Assembly: GCF_964021845.1 (NCBI RefSeq)
Contig: NZ_CAXHZC010000006.1
Span: 248,001-312,000 of the forward strand
Direction: 5' to 3'
Length of the DNA: 64,000 nt
DNA from: Arcticibacterium sp964021845
GTDB lineage: Bacteria; Bacteroidota; Bacteroidia; Cytophagales; Spirosomataceae
Shown here: positions 43,743 through 52,159 of the stretch, one piece after another
Numbering within the stretch: position 1 is the stretch's first letter
How the letters are laid out: every line of letters begins with the position of its first letter
The notes under the pieces: model-generated
Databases searched by the model: none
Seen by the model: only the letters and a program-made list of their open reading frames with translations
Told to the model about the DNA's origin: nothing
Made by a program: the position numbers and the translations under genes

Positions 43743-44732
43743 ATGAAAAAGCTTCTTACAATTTCATTTCTTATACTGGTTAGTTATTCCGTTCATTGTC
43801 AAAGTTTTGCGGCTATGGAGTACTTTTTTGATAGCGACCCAGGTTTTGGTAATGGTACGGTATTAACAGGTGTGCCGGCTGGTTCAAATGTTAATTTCAA
43901 CAAAAACATCGTTATTCCTATTTCCTTAACTCCAGGAGTTCATACGCTTAACATTCGAGGTTCGAATAGCGGAGGCGGGGTTTTGAGAAACCGATGGTCG
44001 CTTGTCAAGCCAATTCATCTTTTAGTCTTCAATGCCACATCAGGCACATCTAATAGCGATGGCATTAACCGAATTGAATACTTTTGGGATACAGATTTAG
44101 GCTTTGGTAGCAATACTATTCAAACAATAAGTCCAAACTCAAGTGGTAACGTAGCCATAATCATAGCCATTCCTTCTGGCATTTCCCCGGGCTTTCATTT
44201 CCTTCATGTCAGAACAAGGACAAAGAGGGGGGCATGGTCTATCGCTAATGCAGTGCCGTTTATAGTTTGGTCTAGTACGATAAATAATGCAGCTTCTAAA
44301 ATTATGGCTTTGGAATATTATCTCGACACAGACCCTGGGTATGGGAATGGTATAAACATTCCTTTTAGCCCAAACCCTTCTTTTGAAGTAAATCTGAACT
44401 TTCCACTGTCTTTAATAAACATCCCAACGGGTGATCATTACATTCACCTAAGAGCGAAGAATGAGGATGGTAAATGGTCGGCTACTAAATCCACATTACT
44501 AAATGTTTCTTGTGCTAGTGGAGTAAAGCTTTATTCCGCATCTACGGGCAATTGGACAAGTACAACAACTTGGGCGTGTGGCCGTGTACCATCTTTGGCA
44601 GAAGACGTATATATAAATAACCCACATAAGGTAGTTCTAAATCCTAGCGAGACTGGATTTGCCAATTCTATTGATAACGCAAATGGAGCAGTATTGGATA
44701 TAAGGGCAGGAAGCGTTTTAAAAGTTAAGTGA
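43743..44732 (+). CDS. Secreted protein with three ~90-residue repeats (cassette gene 2)
   Basis: This is a 329-residue protein with a signal peptide (1-19, ending VHCQ). Three homologous units begin at about 22, 112 and 192: MEYFFDSDPGFGNG, IEYFWDTDLGFGSN and LEYYLDTDPGYGNG. Each ends with a HxLxxRxxxxxGxWS strand. After these comes GNWTSTTTWACGRVPSLAEDV, a module that often precedes T9SS sorting domains, but the protein ends at VLKVK without one. It may be truncated or handled differently. Translation is probably coupled to the beta-helix gene (1-bp gap). The repeat type recurs in secreted Bacteroidota proteins; its function is unknown. Confidence 0.85.
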   Translation: MKKLLTISFLILVSYSVHCQSFAAMEYFFDSDPGFGNGTVLTGVPAGSNVNFNKNIVIPISLTPGVHTLNIRGSNSGGGVLRNRWSLVKPIHLLVFNATSGTSNSDGINRIEYFWDTDLGFGSNTIQTISPNSSGNVAIIIAIPSGISPGFHFLHVRTRTKRGAWSIANAVPFIVWSSTINNAASKIMALEYYLDTDPGYGNGINIPFSPNPSFEVNLNFPLSLINIPTGDHYIHLRAKNEDGKWSATKSTLLNVSCASGVKLYSASTGNWTSTTTWACGRVPSLAEDVYINNPHKVVLNPSETGFANSIDNANGAVLDIRAGSVLKVK

Positions 44733-44820
44733 TATCAGTTTGGGTCAGGCGGATTCAAGTAATAAAAGCTCCGAGACATGTTCAAAAAAGTATTATCTGA
44801 TTCAAATTAGAAAACAACTA

Positions 44821-44993
44821 TTTTGATATTTAATAGAGAAACATTTGAGCTAGAAGAACATAGGTTAGATGAAAAATACCTAGAAGAAATTACTGACTTT
44901 TGGGCGGAAAGACTCAAAAACTCTGTCAACCAGATTCCAGATAACTTGATTGATAAAATCCTTGATAAATCACCTTTGTTTGACAAAGGTTGA
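44821..44993 (+). pseudogene. 173-bp direct repeat, copy 2: orphan 3' fragment of anbu
   Basis: It encodes the last 57 residues of Anbu (from LIFNRETFELE to SPLFDKG) and the stop codon, with no start. The two differences from copy 1 are silent. A hairpin with a T-run lies just downstream (44999-45021) and is absent after copy 1. This suggests that this copy is the original gene end, now displaced. Confidence 0.9.
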
Positions 44994-44998
44994 GGTTT

Positions 44999-45021
44999 TA
45001 AAAGGACATCAGAGCCTTTTT
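44999..45021 (+). terminator. Weak terminator after the displaced anbu end
   Basis: The stem AAAAGG / CCTTTT (6 bp, 9-base loop) ends in a T-run. It may be the original Anbu terminator. Confidence 0.4.
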
Positions 45022-45033
45022 CTGTTCAGATCA

Positions 45034-45074
45034 CAGTAAAAATAAAAGCGACTGCCAGAAATGACAGCCGCTTT
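45034..45074 (-). terminator. Rho-independent terminator of the DUF4382 gene
   Basis: On the minus strand the 10-bp stem AAAGCGGCTG / CAGTCGCTTT (one G-T pair) is followed by TTATTTTT, 24 bp after the stop at 45099. Confidence 0.85.
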
Positions 45075-45098
45075 CAGCCCCGAAGGGTTTATACTTCC

Positions 45099-46082
45099 TT
45101 ACAAATTTATTGAACCACCAAGGATACCATCAAGCTTTAGCGATAAGTTTAGGTTAGTTTCTGCTCCTGCATTAACACCTACATTACTTAAGTCTACACT
45201 ACTCTCTAGCTCTAAAAGAGTGCTCAATCCTAATCCTGAATCGCCTTCCTCCGGCATATCACACTGAATCTCGTAGTTTCCTTCAGATAGGAAAGACAGG
45301 TTGAACGTACCATCTGCATTTACTTTAGCACTACTTACTGCATTGGCATACATTACCTCACTACTTCCTTGACCTGAAGTTTCAGTACTTGCGTCAAATG
45401 TTCCTTTTTCGTAAACATAAACCACTACTTTTCCGCTAGCTGCTGCAGCATTATCAATTTTACCTTTTATGGCACCAGTCATAGCTTTATTTTCTGCTCT
45501 CACTGCAGCGTTTAATTCATTGTTTGTCACAAAAGAATAATCACCACCAGAAGATTTAACAGACTTTCTCAAGTCAAAATCCATAATGATTTCTGTATTT
45601 GCGTTTTCCTCAACTTTAAAGTCGCTAGGAGCCATGGTAATAGATGTAGCACTTCCAGAAGCCAATTCTAGTTTCTCTTTAGTCCCATCTGTTTTAAGAA
45701 TATAACATCCCGGACCAGAACCCGTGGCGTCACTTTCTGCATCAATAACTAACTCTAGACTTGAATATGAACCAGCAGCCACGTTACCTTGGCCTAAGTC
45801 AAGTGAGGTGCCATTTTGAAGTTCAAGAAGATTGAAAGTTTTAGGCCCTTGAAAACCACCAAACGTTTGTCCGTCTACTTTGATTTCTGTCACGGTTATG
45901 AAAGCCGCCGAAACATCTGCTTGATCAATAGGGGCATCTGTAATACCAAAACTTAAGCTTCCTTGAGCTTGATCTGGATCATTAATGTCACCTTTTGGTG
46001 TAGAATCATTATCATCGCAAGAAAATGCGAACATCGATAAAGCCAACACTCCTAAAGCTAAAATTCTACTTTGCTTTCTCAT
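45099..46082 (-). CDS. DUF4382 lipoprotein
   Basis: This is a 327-residue surface or periplasmic lipoprotein with a lipobox FAFSC (Cys22) followed by DDND. The DUF4382 domain spans about 40-190, starting GSLSFGITDAPIDQADVSAAFITVTEIKV. It contains the FNLLELQNG and EIIMDFDLRKSV elements of the family. A second strand-rich domain from about 200 resembles a carboxypeptidase-regulatory-type fold (GAIKGKIDNAAAASGKVVVYVY). The function is unknown. It is monocistronic, with its own terminator, and lies 155 bp downstream of the TonB receptor operon's terminator side. Confidence 0.9.
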   Translation of the reverse strand: MRKQSRILALGVLALSMFAFSCDDNDSTPKGDINDPDQAQGSLSFGITDAPIDQADVSAAFITVTEIKVDGQTFGGFQGPKTFNLLELQNGTSLDLGQGNVAAGSYSSLELVIDAESDATGSGPGCYILKTDGTKEKLELASGSATSITMAPSDFKVEENANTEIIMDFDLRKSVKSSGGDYSFVTNNELNAAVRAENKAMTGAIKGKIDNAAAASGKVVVYVYEKGTFDASTETSGQGSSEVMYANAVSSAKVNADGTFNLSFLSEGNYEIQCDMPEEGDSGLGLSTLLELESSVDLSNVGVNAGAETNLNLSLKLDGILGGSINL

Positions 46083-46190
46083 TCTTATTTTACTTTTCGT
46101 TATAATTTATAAATAGGAAACACTCCTTGTAAGGCTGTCATTTAAACAACCATTCCCTATGGTATAACTAGTAAAAAATGGAAAAAATGG

Positions 46191-46216
46191 AAAAAGCTTC
46201 CCCAAAACGGGGAAGC
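46191..46216 (-). terminator. Rho-independent terminator of the TonB/TPR operon
   Basis: On the minus strand GCTTCCCC-GTTTT-GGGGAAGC is followed by TTTTT. It has an 8-bp perfect stem and lies 22 bp after the receptor stop. Confidence 0.9.
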
Positions 46217-46237
46217 CTTCTTGTACAAATCGGGGTT

Positions 46238-48445
46238 TTAAAATCTTAAAGCAATGCTCGTTCTTAATGAGAAGGGGGCACCTGGCGTAAAATGAATTTC
46301 TTCCACAGGGCTTACCTCATTAAAAAGTTTAGAAGTAGTAGCAAATTGGGTTTCATTCCAAGACGAATTAAAAAGGTTTTGAATATTAAGACCCAATCTC
46401 CACTTGCCAAATTCGTAATTAACATTTGCATCAGTAATAAAGTAGCCTTCTGCCGTTATAGAATAATCTTCATTGGCAGGTCTTTTACCTAAAACTCTTG
46501 TTTTGATTCCACCAGAGAAACCATTCCAGTTTGTAATGGCCAAACCTCCAGTAAATGTTAGAGCTGGAGCTAATGGAATATAATTTTCACCTGCTGGCTC
46601 ATCTTTACTTCTGGCGTATGAATAGGTAATATCAGAATCAAAAAACAATCTGTCTGTTATTTGAGCCCTAAGTCCTAAGTCTGCTCCTAGCCTATTCGTT
46701 TTTCCGCTTGGCTCCACTATACCTTCATCTCCTACATAAACAAACTCTTGGTCTAAATTAAGTGCCCATAAAGTGGCATTTAATAGTATACGCCTGTTAA
46801 TTTTTAAGACCGTTCCTAAATCCGCTCCATAAGATCGAGGCAGTACTTGATTATTGTTTTTGAAAATTACCGCCCTACTATCATTGGAGTGATAACCTGT
46901 TCCTGTTTTCAGGAAAAACTGTGCTTCAGGGCTGGGCTGCAAAATGAAACTTAATTTCGGACTAACTAAAACACTCTGTTCAGTATTGCCTATTCCGTCG
47001 TCAGAAAGCTTATCATTATAATTGAAATAAAAATGATCAACACGTAAGCCAGGAATCATACTAAAGTTTCTAAATTTGAAAACCGTATTTAAGTTTAAAT
47101 AAGTATTGGTCTCATCTATATTTCCATAATAGACTCTGCTAAGCACCGTGGTCTTGTTTTCTGTTCTGCTTAGCTCATTATCTCTAATAAAGTCAGACCT
47201 TATACCGCCGTTTGTGTTAAGGGTAAACCCGTTAAATTCTTTTGTAAACGAGGTTTCAAAACCTAATAAGTTTCTATTTTCTGCTTGTTTTATTTGGTCT
47301 CCATTTATAGGATTTTCAGCAAAGAAGGTGAAGTTAGAAAATAACAGAAAGTCATAATTGGTGTAAAATGCCCTTGACTCTAATGTAGTGTTATTCCCAA
47401 AAGACTTAAAGTAAGATACCGATGCGTTAGTTCTAGAAGTGTTTCCACCTTCTGTATCATCAATAGCACCAAAACGACTAATCAAACCTGAAGCTACTGC
47501 TCTTTCTGGTATTTGACCAGAAGCGTCCCATTTACTTCCAAAGTACGAACCAGCTACTACTAGTTTTTCTGTACTTGAAATTTGATTGTTCCATTTTCCC
47601 ATTATATTAAACCTGTTAAAGTTTTGAGGTGAGACAAACGGCCCGTCACTATAAATATATTCAGATGCTATATATGCTTGATTTTTTGCAGAACGGTCTG
47701 CCACTAAATTAAATAAACCTAAGGCTCTTTTATGATTAAAGCTTCCGTACTCTACACTTACTGAGCTCTTATCAATTCTTTCTTTTGTCTTAAAAGATAC
47801 ACTTCCTGCTGTGGCAAAGTTACCTTGGTCTGCATTATAACTACCTTTTGAAAACTCAATTCCTTCTATCGTTTCAGGAATCACAAAGTGCAAATCTGAA
47901 TAGCCTTGACCATGAGCATGAGAAACCATATTGACTGGCATACCGTCTACAGAAATATTAAGGTCTGTACCGTGGTCTATGTCAAAACCTCTTAAGAAAA
48001 TTTGTTCTGCCTTACCTCCACCTGCATGCTGTCCAGTAAAAAGCCCTGGCACCATTCTTAATAAATCTTGAGAGGAGTTTACAGGATTAACCTCAATATT
48101 AACATCTGCAAAAACCTGCATGGCATCCATTTCTGGCCTCACCTCCACCCCATCAAGAGATATGAAAGCTTCTGTTAATACTATTTCACTTTTAGTTTCT
48201 TCATTAAAAACTATTAACTGAGAACCAAAACCAAGCATATTAAAGCTGAGTATATCTCCAGTATTGACATTGTCAATTTTAAAGTTTCCGTTAAAATCGG
48301 TCTTTGCGTATTTGTTAGTACCTACTATTCTTATAGATACTTCAGGAATTCCTGACTTATTCGTGTCTACCACTCTTCCGCTAAACTGCTGTGCAAAAAG
48401 AGGAGATACTAGAAAAAATAATGATATAATTAGAAGTTTCTTCAT
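46238..48445 (-). CDS. TonB-dependent receptor with histidine-rich plug (735 aa)
   Basis: This is an outer-membrane receptor with a signal peptide (1-18), a carboxypeptidase-regulatory-like domain (about 20-95), a plug (about 105-215) and a barrel ending in the C-terminal aromatic strand (SLRTSIALRF). The plug is marked by QHAGGGKAEQIFLRG, DIDHGTD and MVSHAHGQGYSDLHF, with several histidines in a short span, which would suit a metal or metal complex. It is the last gene of a run starting with the DUF4331 pair and the TPR lipoprotein (3 bp gap to the latter). Iron, copper or another metal is a guess from the His content and from the ferritin-like genes further upstream. Confidence 0.93.
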   Translation of the reverse strand: MKKLLIISLFFLVSPLFAQQFSGRVVDTNKSGIPEVSIRIVGTNKYAKTDFNGNFKIDNVNTGDILSFNMLGFGSQLIVFNEETKSEIVLTEAFISLDGVEVRPEMDAMQVFADVNIEVNPVNSSQDLLRMVPGLFTGQHAGGGKAEQIFLRGFDIDHGTDLNISVDGMPVNMVSHAHGQGYSDLHFVIPETIEGIEFSKGSYNADQGNFATAGSVSFKTKERIDKSSVSVEYGSFNHKRALGLFNLVADRSAKNQAYIASEYIYSDGPFVSPQNFNRFNIMGKWNNQISSTEKLVVAGSYFGSKWDASGQIPERAVASGLISRFGAIDDTEGGNTSRTNASVSYFKSFGNNTTLESRAFYTNYDFLLFSNFTFFAENPINGDQIKQAENRNLLGFETSFTKEFNGFTLNTNGGIRSDFIRDNELSRTENKTTVLSRVYYGNIDETNTYLNLNTVFKFRNFSMIPGLRVDHFYFNYNDKLSDDGIGNTEQSVLVSPKLSFILQPSPEAQFFLKTGTGYHSNDSRAVIFKNNNQVLPRSYGADLGTVLKINRRILLNATLWALNLDQEFVYVGDEGIVEPSGKTNRLGADLGLRAQITDRLFFDSDITYSYARSKDEPAGENYIPLAPALTFTGGLAITNWNGFSGGIKTRVLGKRPANEDYSITAEGYFITDANVNYEFGKWRLGLNIQNLFNSSWNETQFATTSKLFNEVSPVEEIHFTPGAPFSLRTSIALRF

Positions 48446-48447
48446 GA

Positions 48448-49734
48448 TTAAAGGCTTTTTATAATTGTTTCCATGTTAGGCCCTACCTCAAAGTAACTCC
48501 CTTTCAATTCATTTTTCAAATCCGTAACATTTTCTTCATTTCCGGCTGCTTTATATAACTGAGCCAGGTGAATTAAACTCTTTGGTTCATACGTTTTCCC
48601 TTTCACCTTATTATTAGCTATTAACAAAGCTTCGGATTTGTTGCCGTTTTGATAATAAGCAGAAGAAAGTAATTGATAAGACTGCGGCGTGGGTCTATTG
48701 GCGACTTCCTTTTTTGCTAATTCTAAAGCCTTTTCTGGATTGTTTTCTAACATTGTCACCAAATATGCATTGTACATATCACCATATTTAGTAGAAGAAA
48801 CCAGCGATATGAACTTTTCTTTAAGTTCTGTTTCTTTCGCTGTGTTTCCTTGGTATTTCGCTATTTCCGCTTTTAATAAATTATAATCGGGAGCCTCATG
48901 CTTTCTTTCAATAGCGGCGATAATCCTTTCGGCCTCCTCAGTGTTTTTCTCGTATGAAAATGTTATCCATGCAATTCCTTTAAGGGCATAGACGTAATTT
49001 GGGTCAATTTCCAAAGCTTTAAGATAATGAGCATAAGATTTTTCAATACTACCCACGTGACCATAAAAGTCTGCAATGTTAGAATATATCCAAAGTCTAA
49101 GGTCGTCGCTATCTAACTCTTCTGCCTTAATGGTGGCAAGCTTAAGTTGCTCTATAGCACCTTCTGTATCACCATTATAATCACGCCATTTCGCTAATCT
49201 TATAAGGTAATCAAAGTCTTCTTTTTCGCTTAGTTTTTTCAGGATTGAACCTGCTTTTTCATACTCGCCAAGCTCCATAGCTACATCAAAAATCATTTTC
49301 TGAGTAGCACCTTTATTTTCACCTAAAGAGTCCGCAAGAGTTAAGTATTTGTCTGCTTCTTGAAATTGGTGTTGTGTTATTTTAGTTTTAGCCAGTGTAC
49401 GAAGTACCGAAGCACTTGTTGAAAACCTCATTTCATTCACTTTAGCCAATTGTTTAGCGGCGGTGTTCAAATAGTCTATTTGGCCTGTTAAGGCAAATAA
49501 TTCGGTATTGGCGGCAGCTATTTTACTTAAGTAAGTGCTCTGGTTAGGTGCCTTTTGAAACTTATTTGACCAAAAATCTAATTCACTCTTTGCAAAAACT
49601 AGCTTTTCGTTCTCTAGGTTTGAAGTAAGGTATTGATTGTAGTCTGATGGATTTGTAACAGTATCTTTGATGGGAGCGTCGCAAGAAAATGCAAGAATAC
49701 CCATTAAGATTATTAGTAGTTGTAGCCTTTTCAT
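48448..49734 (-). CDS. TPR-repeat lipoprotein
   Basis: This is a 428-residue lipoprotein (MKRLQLLIILMGILAFSC, Cys18) made almost entirely of tetratricopeptide helices. A clear TPR unit is SYAHYLKALEIDPNYVYALKGIAW near 230-255. The C-terminal part (NKSEALLIANNKVKG, SLIHLAQLYKAAG) continues the superhelix. It should act as a periplasmic protein-interaction scaffold. It sits between the DUF4331 genes and the TonB receptor and is probably cotranscribed with them (69-bp and 2-bp gaps). I recall TPR proteins accompanying DUF4331 genes in other Bacteroidota, which supports a shared function. Confidence 0.91.
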   Translation of the reverse strand: MKRLQLLIILMGILAFSCDAPIKDTVTNPSDYNQYLTSNLENEKLVFAKSELDFWSNKFQKAPNQSTYLSKIAAANTELFALTGQIDYLNTAAKQLAKVNEMRFSTSASVLRTLAKTKITQHQFQEADKYLTLADSLGENKGATQKMIFDVAMELGEYEKAGSILKKLSEKEDFDYLIRLAKWRDYNGDTEGAIEQLKLATIKAEELDSDDLRLWIYSNIADFYGHVGSIEKSYAHYLKALEIDPNYVYALKGIAWITFSYEKNTEEAERIIAAIERKHEAPDYNLLKAEIAKYQGNTAKETELKEKFISLVSSTKYGDMYNAYLVTMLENNPEKALELAKKEVANRPTPQSYQLLSSAYYQNGNKSEALLIANNKVKGKTYEPKSLIHLAQLYKAAGNEENVTDLKNELKGSYFEVGPNMETIIKSL

Positions 49735-49803
49735 AATCGTTAAATGTTTATTGTTTTAAAATAGGGGTAGGTAAAACCCACCCCAAATATTTTGTTTTTT
49801 ATC

Positions 49804-50376
49804 TTACCAAGGACTGGCTAGATATGGAAAAGAAGTACTAAAGTCCTTATCATTTGAGCTTACGTTGTCATCTGACAATGTTGGATTTTCAGAAAAATCT
49901 TCTCCACCAAAAATCAATAATAGCTCAACTGTAATTACGTCATCAGAAAGGTTTCTTCCTGTTAAAACGTTAGTACCGTCAAAGAATGTAGTAGGTGCCG
50001 TAGTAGAAACCGTCAATACATCTGTAGCTAAGACAGAACCAAAAGTAGCTGCATCTAATCCTAAAGCATTTTTATCTCCTGCATTAGCATAAGCTGGGCT
50101 CAAGCCCATAAGACCTGCCGCAAAAGCCGAAGCGTATTTTGCTCCTTGCTCAGAAGGTGGCGTTACGTTAAATTCATCTTTCATGCTTGATGAAACAAAA
50201 ACTGTATTTATTGCAGGACGCCCCATTTGGTCGGCAGTCATGTAAGTTCCACTAAAGTCTGGGCCTGTAGGCGTTGGCATTACTGGGCTCATCATATCAT
50301 CATCATTGTCGCAGCTAGTTAAAGCTAAAGCTCCTACTAGAGCTATTCCCATTATATTTCTTAATATCTTTTTCAT
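49804..50376 (-). CDS. DUF4331-type lipoprotein, C-terminal half of the domain
   Basis: This is a 190-residue lipoprotein (lipobox LTSC, Cys22, then DNDDDMM). The mature part corresponds to the second half of a DUF4331 domain: QMGRPAINTVFV near 50, an internal helical region, GRNLSDDVITVELLL near 143, and the closing SFPYLASPW. The first half is encoded by the gene immediately upstream (30-bp gap), so the two exported proteins probably assemble into one DUF4331-like unit. The start is well supported by the lipoprotein signal. It is not a simple frameshift remnant, because this gene has its own signal peptide. Confidence 0.85.
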   Translation of the reverse strand: MKKILRNIMGIALVGALALTSCDNDDDMMSPVMPTPTGPDFSGTYMTADQMGRPAINTVFVSSSMKDEFNVTPPSEQGAKYASAFAAGLMGLSPAYANAGDKNALGLDAATFGSVLATDVLTVSTTAPTTFFDGTNVLTGRNLSDDVITVELLLIFGGEDFSENPTLSDDNVSSNDKDFSTSFPYLASPW

Positions 50377-50406
50377 CTTGATCTAAATGTTATTGTAATT
50401 GATTAA

Positions 50407-51054
50407 TTATTTTCTTTTCGCTTCTACCCACGTAGCTAATGTACCTGAGCCGCCTAAAACAGATTTAGGAAGTTCTACCACCACAGAAAGTACATTTGAA
50501 CCTGCAAAAGTGTCAGTTCCTACAGCATCAAAAGCTGTAGCTGTTCCGCCAATAATTTCTGTGTACTTACCAAAATCAAAAAAGAATGGGTCATCTCTAG
50601 GACCTGCAAAAACAGTCATTTCATTTTCAGTGGCTACTACCGCCTGACTTCCGTAAGCCGTAATGTCTACTGATGCCATAGGAGCAGACTCCATAACCAT
50701 GCTACTCACTCCCGGAGCTGATGGTGCTACTGGACCAAAGAAATACATTTTGCCATCTCTCGGGATAGCCTGAATAACTAAGTCCTCAACATTGTCACCC
50801 GTGTTATCAATGTTAAACTCTATCATAACATTTTCATCAAAAGCAGCTGCTCCTGTGGCCGCCGGACTTAGAAGCCCCTGAACATTGGCAACAAACACCA
50901 TGTTGTCTGTATTCTCACCTTGGAATGCATAATAGTCAGTAATGTCGGCAGTTGTACCTTGAACGCCCGGTGCGTCAATGTGGTCAGCAGCAACGATGCC
51001 GATTCCTACAGCAAAAAGAGCTGCTACTCCCCAAATTTTTTGTAACCTTTTCAT
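50407..51054 (-). CDS. DUF4331-type exported protein, N-terminal half of the domain
   Basis: This is a 215-residue protein with a signal peptide (MKRLQKIWGVAALFAVG through IVAA). It begins with the DUF4331 hallmark ADHIDAPGVQGTTADITDYYAF, continues with DENVMIEFNIDNTGD and FAGPRDDPFFFD, and ends LSVVVELPKSVLG and TLATWVEAKRK, which is the middle of a normal DUF4331 domain. The matching second half is the downstream lipoprotein. The His/Asp-rich start (DHxDAP) is a candidate metal site. It is the first gene of the operon running to the TonB receptor. Confidence 0.88.
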   Translation of the reverse strand: MKRLQKIWGVAALFAVGIGIVAADHIDAPGVQGTTADITDYYAFQGENTDNMVFVANVQGLLSPAATGAAAFDENVMIEFNIDNTGDNVEDLVIQAIPRDGKMYFFGPVAPSAPGVSSMVMESAPMASVDITAYGSQAVVATENEMTVFAGPRDDPFFFDFGKYTEIIGGTATAFDAVGTDTFAGSNVLSVVVELPKSVLGGSGTLATWVEAKRK

Positions 51055-51242
51055 AATATTTTTTTGTTTTAATTTTGAATTCGGGTTAGCTACGAGTTGA
51101 GGAACAGATTTAGATCGATGTCATGAAAATAAAAGATAAATAACTCATTATATGGCATTTAAAACTCTATCATTTACCTCAATAGCAGTTTCTGGATAAG
51201 CCAAAAGTAGACTCAACTGAGATGGTTCGATCTTTTAGTATA

Positions 51243-51278
51243 CAAAAAAACGCCTCAGAAAGTTCTTCCTGAGGCGTT
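51243..51278 (-). terminator. Rho-independent terminator of the ferritin-like operon
   Basis: On the minus strand the perfect 10-bp stem AACGCCTCAG / CTGAGGCGTT is followed by TTTTT, 25 bp after the stop at 51303. It separates the ferritin-like genes from the DUF4331 operon. Confidence 0.92.
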
Positions 51279-51302
51279 ACATATTTTTTACTCCCTAATT
51301 AT

Positions 51303-52139
51303 TTAAGAAACAATAAAAAGACTAGCAATGGCAACTGCAGTATCTCCTGTGATTGCCTCATCATAGGCTTCAGAAGAAGCTTCAATGGTAAATGGAGATC
51401 CTGTTCCCAACGTTGTCAAATCTACTCCAGCTTGAGTAAAATTCTCTTCGCCATCATAAACAGCTTGCGTTGGGGCCGGCATGCCTTCTCCTCTTTCGCT
51501 TCCAGTAATCCAACCTTTCAATCCTCTAATTCTTCTAATCTCAGAAGCATGTCTTGCTTCTACTGAGTGAATCTGAAGAGCAGGGGTAAGATACGGCGTT
51601 CCCATTAATTCTCCCGCTTGCCCTTTGTAGGCTCTTACACCAGTATCTTCAAAGGCTTGAGCAAGTGCTAATAACTGTGCATAGGCAGTATCTTGACCAA
51701 TACCATTATCATTAAATGGGTCAAAAGCTCCACCTACTGTAAAGTCGAAAGTAGGTTTGCTAACTGGCGTTACTCCTGCTGCTGTTAAACCAGCAACTAA
51801 AAAGTCAACGTGTGCCTGCTCATGCTTAGATATTTGCATGTAAACTTTCTCTTCTCTAGTTCCAGCTGGAATTACACCCGATTGAAGTGCTAAATCGTAA
51901 AACTCGTCTTCCAGGTACTCTAAAGTAAGAGCTAGTTGCAACGCAGAAACAGCATCACCTGGTTTTCTGGCATGAGCCTTAGTAGCTACTGTTGAAAGTC
52001 CTAAACCTAAAGGAAGTGCCGACATTGCCAAGTTCTTCCCTATTTTTGAAAATGAAGAAAACATGTCTCTTCTTGAGCTTACTACATCTTCCTGAATTTT
52101 GTCAGTAGTGAATTCGTTTAAAAAATTTATAAGTTTCAT
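51303..52139 (-). CDS. Exported ferritin-like domain protein (278 aa)
   Basis: This is a ferritin-like (PF13668-type) four-helix protein. The N-terminal part has SRRDMFSSF, a possible twin-arginine signal, followed by a hydrophobic alanine/glycine-rich segment to about 58. The ligand helices show LEYLEDEFYDLAL (about 73), KHEQAHVDFL (about 111), FEDTGVRAYKG (about 168) and IHSVEARHASEIRRIRG (about 190). Together they give the E/ExxH pattern for a di-metal centre. It may store or sequester iron, or act as an oxidoreductase, in the periplasm. It is the second gene of a two-gene operon with a paralog 20 bp upstream. Confidence 0.9.
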   Translation of the reverse strand: MKLINFLNEFTTDKIQEDVVSSRRDMFSSFSKIGKNLAMSALPLGLGLSTVATKAHARKPGDAVSALQLALTLEYLEDEFYDLALQSGVIPAGTREEKVYMQISKHEQAHVDFLVAGLTAAGVTPVSKPTFDFTVGGAFDPFNDNGIGQDTAYAQLLALAQAFEDTGVRAYKGQAGELMGTPYLTPALQIHSVEARHASEIRRIRGLKGWITGSERGEGMPAPTQAVYDGEENFTQAGVDLTTLGTGSPFTIEASSEAYDEAITGDTAVAIASLFIVS

Positions 52140-52159
52140 AATGTTATTCTGTTTAATTA

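Noticed and set aside
42376..44820. Integrase or transposase within the anbu-flanked cassette.
   Set aside because: Only two exported-protein genes are present; no recombinase-like frame was found on either strand.
49804..51054. A frameshifted single DUF4331 gene.
   Set aside because: The downstream part has its own complete lipoprotein signal and a normal intergenic gap, so two genes are more likely.
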